DNA from: Chlorops oryzae
Lineage: Eukaryota; Arthropoda; Insecta; Diptera; Chloropidae
Assembly (NCBI GenBank): GCA_020466095.1
Contig: CM035809.1
Span: forward strand, 27,972,063-28,036,062
Direction of reading: 5' to 3'
Length of the DNA stretch: 64,000 nucleotides
Under the pieces are notes generated by a model that was given only the letters and a program-made list of their open reading frames with translations, had not been told where the DNA came from and made no database searches. Positions 48,213 to 58,756 of the stretch are shown here, one piece after another. The translations under genes were made by a program, and so were the position numbers. Position 1 is the stretch's first letter. Each line of letters begins with the position of its first letter.

Positions 48213-49115
48213 GTAATTTTCGTGAAAGGCACAAGCTTTGTTTTTTTGATGAATGGTAAGACCCTTTCCAACACACCAATTTATGACGAGATCTAGGGCT
48301 GATTTCATTCGATATTGTGTTATCTTCCCATCCAGCCACGCATATGACAAGGTCATCTGCGTATCCTTGCGCCATAACTCCGTGTTCCTTAAGTAGGTTT
48401 AGGAGATCGTCGATCTCACCATTATCCATAATAGGGGAGAAAGTACTTCACCTTGAGGACAGCCTTTGGCGGCGTTGATCGAATGTTTGACACACCCCCA
48501 GATCGTTTCTTATCTTTCTGTTTTTCAACATGTTTAGTATCCAATTCAGTGATGCCAGATTGTGGGTTTTTTCACTCAAATATCGTGACATGGGGAAAAG
48601 TATGGGTAATTTTATATCGAAATTTATGCACTACATTTAAGGTATATTTACTACTTATGAGAATGAAAATCGTGTTTTCCCTCTTCCAGTACCATGCATG
48701 ACTCTTTTTGCTGTATCTAGTCGCGTGTTCCCTAAGTGTTGTAAAGAAACTTGGTTTTTTTTTTAAGTCATGAATAAGACTGCAATTTGAAGTTACTTTT
48801 ATTTTTGGTTATTTTCTTGATACTTTTATTGAAATATTAAAATATTGTGTTTAAATCCAATGTTCAATTTTGAAATCGGTACGCCCATATTTTCAAAAAA
48901 TCATTCTGGGTTTTTTCGTGGGTTTTTAGTTTTTGAAAATAGGGAAAAGTGGGTTTTTTTCCAATATATGAGGGTTTTTTATCGATAAAATCTGGCATCA
49001 CTGATCCAATTAGCTATCAGGGGTGGTATAACTTTTCGATACATGGCAGTTTCGATAGCACTGAATGAAGTGTTGTCGAAGGCCCCCGCAATGTCTACAT
49101 CTAATCTTAGTTATG
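48213..49115 (-). pseudogene. Non-LTR retrotransposon reverse transcriptase fragment, decayed
   Basis: Read on the minus strand: AGAFDNTSFSAIETAMYRK, then (after removing the insertion at 48547-49003) ILNMLKNRKIRN, KGCPQGEVLSPLLW and, in another frame, GYADDLVICVAG. These are reverse transcriptase motifs A through C of a Jockey/R1-like LINE, with the YADD catalytic box. Frameshifts and the insertion make it non-functional. It points the opposite way from the RNase H fragment at 47040, so the two come from different insertions or an inversion. Confidence 0.85.
48547..49003. mobile_element. hAT-like element with perfect 8-bp duplication, inside the RT fragment
   Basis: Ends CAGTGATGCCAGA and TCTGGCATCACTG are perfect inverted repeats. 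ATCCAATT lies on both sides (48539-48546 and 49004-49011), an exact 8-bp target duplication. Removing the element and one duplication restores the continuous RT sequence (IANW-ILNML), confirming the borders. No transposase. Confidence 0.93.
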
Positions 49116-49608
49116 CGATTAGCTAACGTTGATAAATAAGTGATTTGCAAACTCTTAACTAATATTATATACTCTGATAAGTTACACATTTAAGTACTTA
49201 AATTTAAGGAGAAAACTTAGTTTGATAAATCGTTATATAGGAATTATGTACCTACTGGTTTATTTTTTTTTTTTTTTTGTTCAGGAAATCAAATTTTAAG
49301 TTTCAAAAAGGTATAAAAAGGTTAAAAATATTTCAATATTTCTTTCACACACATGGCTTACGATTAGGTAACATTTCGGTATGACGAAATTTTAATGTTA
49401 AATATCAAAGTACATGTATGTTTAAATCTCTATAATTAAAATTATCTTTGACATAAAATTCTTTGAAGATCGGGGGATCGGAAAACAAACGAAAAATCTT
49501 TTAAAAGGATAAGCTTTTGGGCCCGCCACAAACGAAGTTAAAATTTCGAGTTTTCCGATTTCCACACAGCTTTTCATGTACCCACAAAAGTGAGGCGGCG
49601 GTTTTATT
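49116..49608. other. Spacer downstream of the zinc-finger gene
   Basis: AT-rich with poly-T at 49260-49279. Presumably contains 3' untranslated sequence of the minus-strand gene. No clear polyadenylation signal was assigned. Confidence 0.4.
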
Positions 49609-50767
49609 TCACTCAAGATTTATATTGTATATTTCACTCAAGATATCCGAGTTTTGTTGAGTTTCGTGTTTACTTTCGTGATACTTAAAAAAAAACAAAA
49701 TAAAATTTTTAGGATATAGAATGTTATTAATATGTCATGCCCACTAACCTTTAGTTCGAAATTCGATGTAAATGTTTTTTCGCACTTATTACACTTAAAG
49801 GCATTATTTTCGGAATGTGATTGACAGTGTTTTTGGAAGAACTCCAGACTATAACCGAGCGGGAATTTTTGAGGGCATTTCGAACATTGGAAGTAATTTA
49901 AACAAGAATGAGAACGCTCATGGAGTTGCCTGCGCAACCAAGTGTGAAAAGTTTCCTCACAAAAGCAACATTTGAAACGAGCTATTTTATTGAAATGCCA
50001 ATTTAAGTGGCCCTGCAGATCGAGCTCCGTTTTAAAGCTTAAAATTAAAGAAATAACTCAAATAAAATCATTATCCTTAATCATGTTCAATCATTACTTA
50101 CGTTTCAGTGCACATTGCACAGGAAAGACGTTCCGCATAATGTACACTTTCGTGTCTTTTCAAACCCGCTTTGTTTATAAAACTACTTTGGCATATTTCG
50201 CAAACGAAAACATGTTTTTCCTGATGCGCGATAAGTTCTGAAGTCGTGCCGAAGGCATATTCGCATAAATCGCAAAATAATATTACTGGACGAAATTCCC
50301 TATTGGCATGACATCTTCTGCGATGAGATCGCAAACCTTTGAATCGCTTTATAACCCGTCCGCAAGCATCGCAATTATTCTTCAATTCCGGATGATGGAC
50401 GAAGCGAATATGATTCACGAATGACGCATAACATTGGGCAACGGCATCACAATCAGAGCATTTATAAAATATGTCTTCGACATTAGTTATTTGATGAAAA
50501 CTTTTATAGTGGTTCAGCAACTCGGAGTAATTCCGGCTAATATATGTGCAGAGAAAACAACACCAATTCATTTCAAGCCAATTCTTCAGCGGTTCGATCG
50601 GAGATTTCGGAACAGACATAACCTGTAAGAATAAAGACGTTCATCGTTATGTCAAGGATCATGTCAAGAAATTATCTTACGTCTAAAAGTTTAAGCTTTT
50701 TACTAGCAATAACGCTCGATGCGATTGTCGTGTCTTCACATTCACTGGATTCGTCAAATCTAAGCAT
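49609..50767 (-). CDS. C2H2 zinc-finger protein, nine fingers, 4 exons
   Basis: Predicted 323 aa. Exons (minus): 50767-50681, 50622-50102, 50037-49749, 49683-49609; total 972 nt. Junctions: GAC|GTAAGA..TTACAG|GTT; AAAC|GTAAGT..TTTAAG|CTT; AAAG|GTTAGT..TTTAAG|TAT. Introns are 58-65 bp. The start ATG gives MLRFDESSECEDTTIASS; after a short acidic head come nine C2H2 units, from CCFLC...H to CNKCEKTF...YHESKH. The last finger is completed only across the third splice, which supports that join. The fingers lack the usual TGEKPY linkers, so some may mediate protein contacts. A nuclear, probably DNA-binding protein is the family expectation; target unknown. A hAT-like element inserted 85 bp upstream of the ATG lies in its promoter or 5' leader. 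Confidence 0.88.
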
Positions 50768-50851
50768 TTTATTTTCGAAATCGATTGTTTCCGCTATCTA
50801 CAATGTTGGCTCGTCCGTATTTGTTACTAACTGGTCGTCTAGAAGTGGAGT

Positions 50852-51633
50852 TAGGGATGCAAATGATATATCGATGTTTCCAAAACATCGATATTTCAAT
50901 CCTCGAAATCGATGTTTTAATATCGATGTTGAAATCAAAAACATCGATGATACATCGTTTTTCATGGGCGATATTTTATGAACGATATTTTTTCATACAG
51001 GCCTTTTACACTAGCCAATTATTGACGCGAATTCTCACCTTTTGGGCGAACAAAATGTTGAAATTTAGGGAAACGTTGCCCGTTTTATGATTTCGCGTGC
51101 TGGATAGATCATTTTTCGCCCTCTTTTGTATGTGGAAACAAGTATGTAACTCTAAAAGCGTGTAAAAATAAATATTATCAATAATTTTATTTTTCGTTAA
51201 CACTTTCATTCCAATAAACTACTACTGAAACCTAATCTGAAGTGGTTAATCCACATTCGAGCATGCTCGTTCGAGCGGCTCGGCTCGATGCAATGCTCGA
51301 TCGTATGAGGTGATGTTGGTTAATGAATTGGCTCGCCAGCATCACCACTTACGATCGAGCATTGCATCGAGCCGAGCCGCTCGCACTTGCATGCTCGAAT
51401 GTGGATAGGTCACTTGACATAGTCAATTGTATTTCGACTGCATTGAGAGGTGTTTCTTGGTTGAATTAAGCAATCATCATCTCTGAATGAAGGTTTAAAA
51501 ATTGTAATTAGCAATATCGGAAAAACATCGATATATCGTGTGGAAACGTCGATATTTTTAGCATCGATGTTTGACTTTTGGAAACATCGATATTCGCATA
51601 TCGATACTTTTTATGAGCGATATTGCATCCCTA
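50852..51633. mobile_element. hAT-like element with perfect 8-bp duplication
   Basis: Ends TAGGGATGCAA and TTGCATCCCTA, flanked exactly by AGTGGAGT at 50844-50851 and 51634-51641. The subterminal parts are packed with ATCGAT and CATCGATG motifs on both sides. The centre holds a separate hairpin element. It sits just upstream of the start codon of the nine-finger gene. Confidence 0.92.
51251..51404. repeat. Long hairpin element, ~60 bp arms
   Basis: CCACATTCGAGCATGCTCG starts an arm whose complement ends at CGAATGTGG. The arms, rich in GCTCGGCTCGATGCAATG, pair almost perfectly around a ~40 bp loop. It is nested inside the hAT-like element at 50852-51633. Confidence 0.85.
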
Positions 51634-51641
51634 AGTGGAGT

Positions 51642-52135
51642 TGGCTTCCGTTGCATCGCCTCTTGCACTTGGTTCACGTTCATGATTGAATAAATACAAA
51701 TTGTTTCTTGCGCATGTTCCGCTTTTCGATCAGCTGTTCGTTCGTGACGTCAGCGAAGAGTTTTATGATGTTTGCGATCATACAATACTAGCGCAAAATA
51801 TTTGCGTAAAAAAATATTTTACGAATTATTGCACGCAATATCGAAACATTTGACATAAAACGCCAGTACTTAGAAATAAAAAAAAAAAAAAACTGGTTTT
51901 ACAGTTGTAGAAGTCTTTAATATTTTCAAGTTTGTTTCATTCATTTTTATTTGTCACAATCGACAATCATAATATATTTCAATTAATTAATTTAAAAAAA
52001 AATCAATTTTCAGATAACGAAGCACAATATATTAGTTCCAGTCTCTCCGTTATACTGCAAAATGGGCAAAATTGACTGATTTCCAAGGTACTGATGTCCC
52101 ACCTACCCTCATATCATCATCTCCGTTATCATGTT
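51642..52135. other. Spacer between two zinc-finger genes
   Basis: AT-rich. No feature seen. Confidence 0.5.
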
Positions 52136-55100
52136 TTAAGTCCGTTCATGTTTTAAGGAATGTCTCTGAAATGAATATTTTCAAATTAATAGCTTCTGCA
52201 TACAGTGGGGTCTCGTTATAAGTCGTTTCTCGTTCCTAAAAAATCGACGTATAGCGAATCGACTTATAACGAATCAGTTTTCTTCATATGATTGTATGAA
52301 ATAATTTCTAATTGGTTCCTCAAAGCTCAAAAATTGATACACAAATTTTATTAAAGTCAATAAAATGAAAATTCCCTACAACTGGCATCACTGCTCTAAT
52401 GTCTGATTTCCAACTATTCGTCGGATGCAAAACGTTTTACGCTACGTCCACAACAACGCAATTGATTTGAGCTGCTTCCATATGCTTGCATGTGTTTGCC
52501 TCAATTGACGGAACGCACCTGACGCGTCATTGGAGATGGCACTTAGGGGAGCAAAAGACGAAAAAAATGTTCCCCCAAACTTTTAGACGTAATTGCGAAT
52601 CATTTGTGACGTATAGCGAACCAGGGTGTTGATACGTGACGTAAGTGCGAATCGACGTATAACGAGGCGACTTATAACGAGACCCCACTGTATTTTTTAA
52701 ATTTTGGGAGTAAAGCTGAAATCAGTCACGGCATAGCAAAGCATAATATAGCTTAAGAAAAAAGCTGATTCATACATTTTGTATGAAATCAGTTAGTGAA
52801 CGCATAAGACAGCATAAGAAAAATCGATTGAAAATAGTTTCTTATGCTATGCTATGCTTTCCTATGCCATCACTGATTGAAGCCTAAAGGTAGAAACACT
52901 CACGCACTGCGGCGCACTGCGTGTCATGGCATGGCATAGAGAAAATTTGTAGTAAACAGTGACGCACAGCAAAATAATATGGAAATGAACTAGAAAGGGC
53001 AGCTCTCCAAACAAGGCATGTCTCAGTGCAAGTCTCCAAACAATGGCAACACTACAGCTGTCAAATTAGCTGTCAAATTAGCTGTCAAATTAGCATAGAA
53101 ATCAAAATCTATAGAATGATATGTCATGCTAATTTTTTGAGTGTCTGCTTTCATACATTTTCATACATTTTGATTTCTATGTGACAGATGGCACTGCGGC
53201 GCATAAGGCTCCGAATATGTTTTAATTTTTCAACCAAAATTTTTTAACATTGAAAAATACAGCGAGTTATGTTTAGAGACTTGCCACTACAAAACAAAAA
53301 ATTGGGATAAAAGTTCTTACCCTAATTGAACGAGCACATTGAAACAATTTGTCGCATTTATCGCATTTGTAAGGACGTTCGCCAGTGTGAACGCGCATAT
53401 GTGTCTGAAAATATTTACATGTTATTTTTTTCTTTCTAATACAGATTTTAAATTTTGGACCCCGCCAAACCTCAAATTGGCCTAATTCGGAGCACTTTTT
53501 TGAACAAATTTCGCACTGGTATGGGTGATTTCCGTTATGATTGTACATATGTCTCTGAAAAAAAAAGAGATATTTCTTATCATATATCCTAGTGGTATTC
53601 ATGCAGCTTCGCAAATGCCTTCGCAACTTTTCCCATCGTAAATTTTCATATAAATTTTGACAGTTGTGTGACAAAATTCTCATTTTCCACAATTTGCGAA
53701 GCTGCATGAGTCCCACTCCTATATCGATCTATTTGGTTTTCTTCACTGCTCTCCAAGTTAAACTTACAGTTAAATCATTATTTCGAAAAAAGGTGGCAGG
53801 ACATTCGGAACATTTGAAGGGACGTTCATTGGTATGATTGCGCATGTGAACCTTGAATATAAAAGAATTTTAGAAATATTTTCATTTATACCATTTAATC
53901 AAGGTGACCCACTTTGAGATTATAAGAATATGGATAAGTTTTAGGGCACAGGTCACACTTAAAGGGATGCTCAGTATGTATTTGTCTATTATGAAGCTGA
54001 AAAGAGTAAAAATTTCACTACCACTATTTTTAACCCTTGTGGCTACGACATACGGAAAGGTATTTTTTCGTTGAAAACGTTTTTGGACATTGTCTACACT
54101 TATAATATCTGTCTCCGGCATGCACGCGCCTATGAATCTAAAAACAAAGAAGATATTTTACAACGAGTCGACCAAGATCAAAGAATAGTTAAATTTACTT
54201 TATAATCGCTTTGAGTAGTGAACGTTTTTGGACACTCTTGACATTTAATAACATTTTCGGTGTATTCTCGCTCATGTCGTCGCTGAAAGCAATAGAAAAT
54301 TATGAAATTTTTCTTCATTCACTGTTAAGTTATAGGCATATGCTGTATTTGAAGCTCATAGTCTTCAAAGTAGTTTAAGCTTTTTGAAGGTTTAAATTTA
54401 AATTGAAACTATTGAATTTTATATTTAAATTTTTATTTAAATTTTTTCACAATTACTACAGACAATGATAGAAGCACTCACATTTGGGGATGTTTTTTCT
54501 ATCTGAGAATCATGATTTCTTATCACATGAGGTGAATTTTCTTGCGAAGGTCCAGGAATTTGTGTTTTATTAGCCGCAAGAAGACCAGATTTCGAAGCAC
54601 TCAAACTTTTCTTATTACGACACCTTCTCGTACGTTCTCTCGCCAATGCTCGCCTTTGTTCGGCCCTATATTGATATTCTTCATCAAATTCCTGAAACCA
54701 AAAACAAAAATATTTAAAAAAAACCTAAATAATGTTTTCCAAATTGGTCATGCCAGTCAGAAATGGAAACTTTCATTGACTCTCTACTGTTTTCGAAGTA
54801 TTGAGAAATGTCAAAGAGTTTTCGTTTTTGTGTTCAAGAACCAAGACATCGAATGTGAAACCGGTTTCGTTTTCGAAACCGAATTTCGATTTGATTGCCT
54901 GATTTAGACGAAACTGTATCGATTTCAAATCCGATTTCAACAATTGTCGGTTTCTATAACACCTCCGATAGTGTGTTTTAGTGATTATTTTATAAAATTA
55001 AAATTATTAAACGGAGTACGATAGAAAATTTCACATTTCGGGATGTTTTGTCTATCTGAGAATCATGATTTCTTATCAAATGACATGAACTTACTTGCGA

Positions 55101-56124
55101 AGGTGTTTCATTAGCTGCAAGAAGACCAGATTTCGAAATACTCAAACTTTTCTTATAACGATACCTTCTCGAACGTTCTCTCGCCAATGCTCGCTTTCGT
55201 TCGATTTTTTCAGCTTGTTCTCGACTTTCCTTGGCAGGTTTAACTTGCATCAAAGAATTCAGTGACTGAGATTTCGCCCCATCATTTACATGATATCTTT
55301 CCGATTTTTCATCGATTTGGTTTTCTTCATCAACTTTCTGAAACGTAAAATAAGTATATAAAAAAAACATGTTTTCCAAATTGGTCATGCGAGTCAGAAA
55401 TGGAAACTTTTAATTGGCTCTCTACTATTTTCGAAGTATTGAGAAAGGTCCAAGAGATGACTGAATATAAATACTTTTGTGATGGCTTAAAACGCAAGAG
55501 TGCTGTTGGCGGCAACATGCAACATGTTTGCGCTTGCAAATATGAATATCTATAAAACCATATCTCTCTCATTTTACCTCGTGTTCCGATTTATAGCTGA
55601 AGACTTTTGGGCAAAGTTGACATTGATATAATTTTTCATCTGATTTCGTCTGAAATATAAAAAAATTTGCTCTAGTATAAAAAATAATTTAAAATAAACC
55701 TATTTACACTTTTATTCTTGTTTAAAGCAATGCTTTGAAGATCCATGGTTTCTGTCTCTGGCTTTTCGATCGATTGAAACTCCTCTTCTTCGACGCTATC
55801 ACTAAGCCAGCCATCTAATTTCCCGTGTTGCTTTAAATGTACTTTAAACAACTTCTTGGATTGGAATCTAAGCAAGAAAGAATTTTAATTCAAAAATTAA
55901 TGAAAACTAAAGAGCACATTTCCTTACACTTTCTCACAAAGGGCACACTCGTTCTCTTCATCATCATCATCAGCAGAATCATCGAAATCAAAACAATTTG
56001 TATTAAATTCATTAATACCGTAGTAATCCTTTGCGCAATTCTTGGTGTCCTGACTGTTTGGTGGGTCTGGACACACAAACTCTTCGTCCTCAATTTTAAT
56101 ATCCATTTGTATTGGCGTCTCCAT
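52136..56124 (-). CDS. C2H2 zinc-finger protein with modular 84-bp exons, 12 exons
   Basis: Predicted 471 aa. Exons: 56124-55928, 55867-55708, 55649-55578, 55337-55095, 54691-54482, 54282-54199, 54137-54054, 53996-53913, 53851-53768, 53554-53471, 53404-53321, 52165-52136. The head is acidic (DDSADDDDEENE). Finger 1 (C60, C63, H76, H80) forms across the exon 1/2 join. Exon 3 gives a half finger. Exons 4 and 5 are copies of each other, with a basic RALARERTRRCRNKK motif. Exons 6-11 are each 84 bp, phase 0; each ends one finger and begins the next, giving six full fingers, the last closed by nine-residue exon 12 (RHSLKHERT). Donors are GTAAGT-like except GTATGT, GTGGGT and GTTTGG. Exon 6 starts with a degenerate finger end (Tyr for the last His). 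Expected role: nuclear DNA binding. Introns 9 and 11 hold MITEs. Confidence 0.85.
52203..52690. mobile_element. pogo-like non-autonomous element in intron 11
   Basis: CAGTGGGGTCTCGTTATAAG and its complement ending CCCCACTG, flanked by TA on each side. TA duplication and CAGTGGGGTCTCGTTATAA-type ends fit Tc1/mariner pogo-class elements. 488 bp, no transposase. It lies 38 bp upstream, in transcript order, of the last exon. Confidence 0.85.
52889..53205. mobile_element. MITE, GGTAGAAACACTCACGC family, copy 2, in intron 11
   Basis: Matches 39617-39918 in opposite orientation. The GGTAGAAACACTCACGC end is present; the other terminus is lost at about 53205. It contains a local triplication of 'agctgtcaaatt' at about 53056-53092. 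Confidence 0.75.
53591..53716. mobile_element. MITE, GTGG-CATGCAGCTTCGC family, copy 2, in intron 9
   Basis: AGTGGTATTCATGCAGCTTC at one end and GAAGCTGCATGAGTCCCACT at the other; flanks show TCCTA on both sides, a possible target duplication. It makes intron 9 about three times longer than most of its neighbours. Confidence 0.8.
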
Positions 56125-56345
56125 TGCTTAAAACAATTTTATTTGTGACCATAGATTTCATTTGTTATTCTTGTGAAGAAGACGAGTTTATAAAGAATTG
56201 GTCAACAACTCCGTATACACCAACGAACATGCTCGCGAACAATGGTACGCCACTGCGATAATCGAATGAGTGAACGAATAAAACAGACCTTCAATCGTTC
56301 TGCGAAACAATTGTCTCTTGAGGGTTTTCAAAATGTGATAAAATT
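56125..56345 (-). promoter_or_regulatory. 5' flank of the 12-exon gene, duplicated at 59181-59420
   Basis: The sequence upstream of the start codon, including 'acgaacatgctcgcgaacaatggtacgcc' and the downstream 'ttcaatcgttctgcg', is repeated almost unchanged upstream of the decayed copy at 58757-59180. The duplication therefore included promoter sequence. No core promoter motif was pinned down. Confidence 0.5.
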
Positions 56346-56683
56346 AGCGGTATTCACTATCCAGTGCATGTAATTCGTAGATATTGGCAAAAGCTTATTT
56401 TATGGTTCATTTACTCCGAAAGTGTAGTAACTCTCAACAAAGATGTTTAAACTTTGAACAACGATAATCGCCAAAGATCGATATTTACCCAGCATCCCTA
56501 AGACAGCTGGAAAGTTGTGCACATGCACGAAACTGATTTTTGCACTAGGTTTAGGCGGAGCATTTGTGCAAAATCGGAGCATATACATACATGTACATTT
56601 TGTTAGTGTAAAGAGCAAAAAAGCATAAATATTTTGCTCATGCTCAAATGCACGGCCAAATGCACTGGATAATGAATACCGCT
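56346..56683. mobile_element. MITE with documented empty site
   Basis: AGCGGTATTCACTATCCAGT and its complement ending GAATACCGCT frame 338 bp, flanked by ATT on both sides. The duplicated flank near 59420 reads 'gtgataaaattgtttcttgtc' with no insert, so it shows the pre-insertion site and fixes the element borders. Confidence 0.9.
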
Positions 56684-57193
56684 ATTGTTTCTTGTCTGCT
56701 TGCGCAGCGTTTCGACTCTGGAAGGATAAAAAATCATTCAAAAAAAGATCTCATAGCGTTTGAATCAGTGGAAAAGTTGTTTGCTATGACCCAGCAGTGG
56801 TAACGGTAATGCAAAAGACTTAATATTTATGCATATCGGAATGCATTATTTTTAACACAGCTATGTCCTAACGAATGTAATGCATGCCTATCTGCATTAC
56901 CAGTTGTACGATTACCTTTCCATGCGAAATTGTACAATTTATTTTGCATTCTTATTTAAAACGCATTACTTTGGTAATAGACTACTTAAATAACTGCTGG
57001 GGAGCCTTCGAAACTGAATTTCTCTCGACTGCCAAATGAGAAAAAATAATTATACAAAGATAATATGGCAAAAGTCTATAAAGTAAAAAACAATAATGAT
57101 ATAAAAGAAAATTCATTTAGAAATTTGATTTATATTCCCTGATAGAATGGGCTTCCTTAAATATCATTATGTAATTGGTTAAGTGAAAAGCAT
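56684..57193. other. Spacer
   Basis: The left ~100 bp belongs to the flank shared with 59430-59520. The rest has no feature. Confidence 0.45.
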
Positions 57194-57863
57194 TTATTCC
57201 AGAGGAGGATCAAGTGACATATTTGTACCTTTATCGTCTGTATCTGTCGCGTCTTTTAGTTTTTGTCTTTCCTTACGTCGACTATCGTATTTTTTCTTAA
57301 ATAATCGGTTTTTATTCACTCGGAAGGCCGTTCTAATTTCCCTTATGTAGTCTTCTGAAGTGTATCCTTCTTTCGTACAAGCTTCTGAAATGGGGAAGAA
57401 ATCAATTGAGAATAGTTAAATGATAAGAATTTGATTTATATTATTTTTACCGAGTAACGCCTTGTTTAAATTTTTTAAAGCTTTGAATGATTTTTTGCCA
57501 TTGACGCCATCATAATTATATTCCATTAAAACGGCTTCACTCAAGATTTTTTTTAAATTTGCAATTAGTCCATTGGGATGCAAAATGTTTCTTAGCAAAC
57601 TTGACTGTTGGCAACAAAGGAAATTAAAAAAAAAAAATCATCATTGGGTAGAAAACGCAATGTAACTTTACAATTTTTGTTGTATCCATTTTTGACGCCT
57701 CATCCACTTTTAAAATTTCTTCGGTAGTACATACAGGAAAAAACGTCTGAACCGGGAGATCGTTTGGCGTCAGTCGTTCCAAATATTCCAAGATTTTGTT
57801 TTGGTTATTTATAACAAATTGCAACTTCTTTTCAATTTTTGCCAGTCTTTCGGATGTCCCCAT
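57194..57863 (-). CDS. DUF4806-domain protein, 3 exons seen, 5' end open
   Basis: Exons: 57863-57672 (from the internal ATG), 57604-57451, 57384-57194. Junctions: AAAATT|GTAAAG..CAACAG|TCA and TCG|GTAAAA..TTTCAG|AAG. The product from that ATG is 178 aa: a short coiled coil (KIEKKLQFVINNQNKILEYL), then FFPVCTTEEILKVDE, a hydrophobic/Lys block with EYNYDGVNGKKSFKALKN, and a basic tail rich in Lys/Arg/Asp. The F-P-V...N-Y-D-G-x-x-G-K-K-S-F pattern is what I associate with the insect DUF4806 family, whose function is unknown. TTTTTTCAG at about 57895 looks like a 3' splice site, so the exon may begin at 57894 and the true start may lie in an upstream exon. Assignment is from memory of the family. 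Confidence 0.7.
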
Positions 57864-57953
57864 GTCTCTTTGCTGCGATGATTTTTTCTTGAAACTGAAA
57901 AAATGTGAAAAATTCATTTCAAGGCCAAGTCAAAAGAAGCAACACGCATAAGT

Positions 57954-58115
57954 GGCCGTTCATATTAGGCGACAAATCACCGCCGATAAAGTTTATTTGA
58001 AGGCGAGCGACGTTCGGGGATGTGGTACGGGAGCATTTGTCTCTCTTCCCCGTGCGTCCCTTGCCTCTTCAAACCAACTTTATCGCCGGTGATTTATCGC
58101 CTAATATGAACGGCC
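57954..58115. mobile_element. 162 bp hairpin MITE, GGCCGTTCATATTAGG ends
   Basis: GGCCGTTCATATTAGGCGAC and its complement ending CCTAATATGAACGGCC pair over about 40 bp at each end. It lies 5' of the DUF4806 gene. Confidence 0.85.
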
Positions 58116-58756
58116 AACAGTGCCTACCGCCTACAAAGTATACGAGACTGTAAGCGACCTGAATATTAATAGCTACAAAGTATATGAGATTGTGGGCGAA
58201 CTACCCGCCAATAGCTTACTTTATGTCGTGGTGGTACGCGTTCACTCTACAAAACGGCCACGCTCGAAAAAAAATTTACTACAATGGTATATGAGGTCGT
58301 ATGCATTACCACCGCCTACGGCCTACGAAATTTGTTACGGTTCATTGCTTCTGTAGGCAGCATTTTGGCCGCTAACGGAGCACACAATGTCTGCATGTAT
58401 TCTTATAAGAGATTTGTAGACAGAAGGCACAATTGGCAGCTGATTATATAATATGATGATTTTACGGTCTGTAAGGGAGTGTTCCCAATAGACTTAGAAT
58501 AAACTAAACTTTAAACTTTAAACTTTTAATTCATGCACTGGCTATGAAAGGAAGTGACAAAGGAAATGTGCGCGAGAACTGCTCTCCCATGCTCCTAGGA
58601 TAGGAAACGTAATTCTCTTCCTATCTTCACTAAATTATATCTTCCTCTCAACTTGTGTTCGTCATCCGATGTCTTACTCTCCAAGTCAAGCGTAATGTAA
58701 TAAATAACCAAGTATATAATAGTCAAATATTATAAATAATTTATAAACCTCTTGAC
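58116..58756. other. Spacer
   Basis: Two imperfect 'tacaaagtatacgagactgt' repeats lie near 58131-58195. No gene seen. Confidence 0.45.

Noticed and set aside
54542..54907. Plus-strand frames opposite the basic-motif exons (54542-54907, 62364-62648)
   Set aside because: Antisense shadows; they recur only because the exon unit itself is duplicated.
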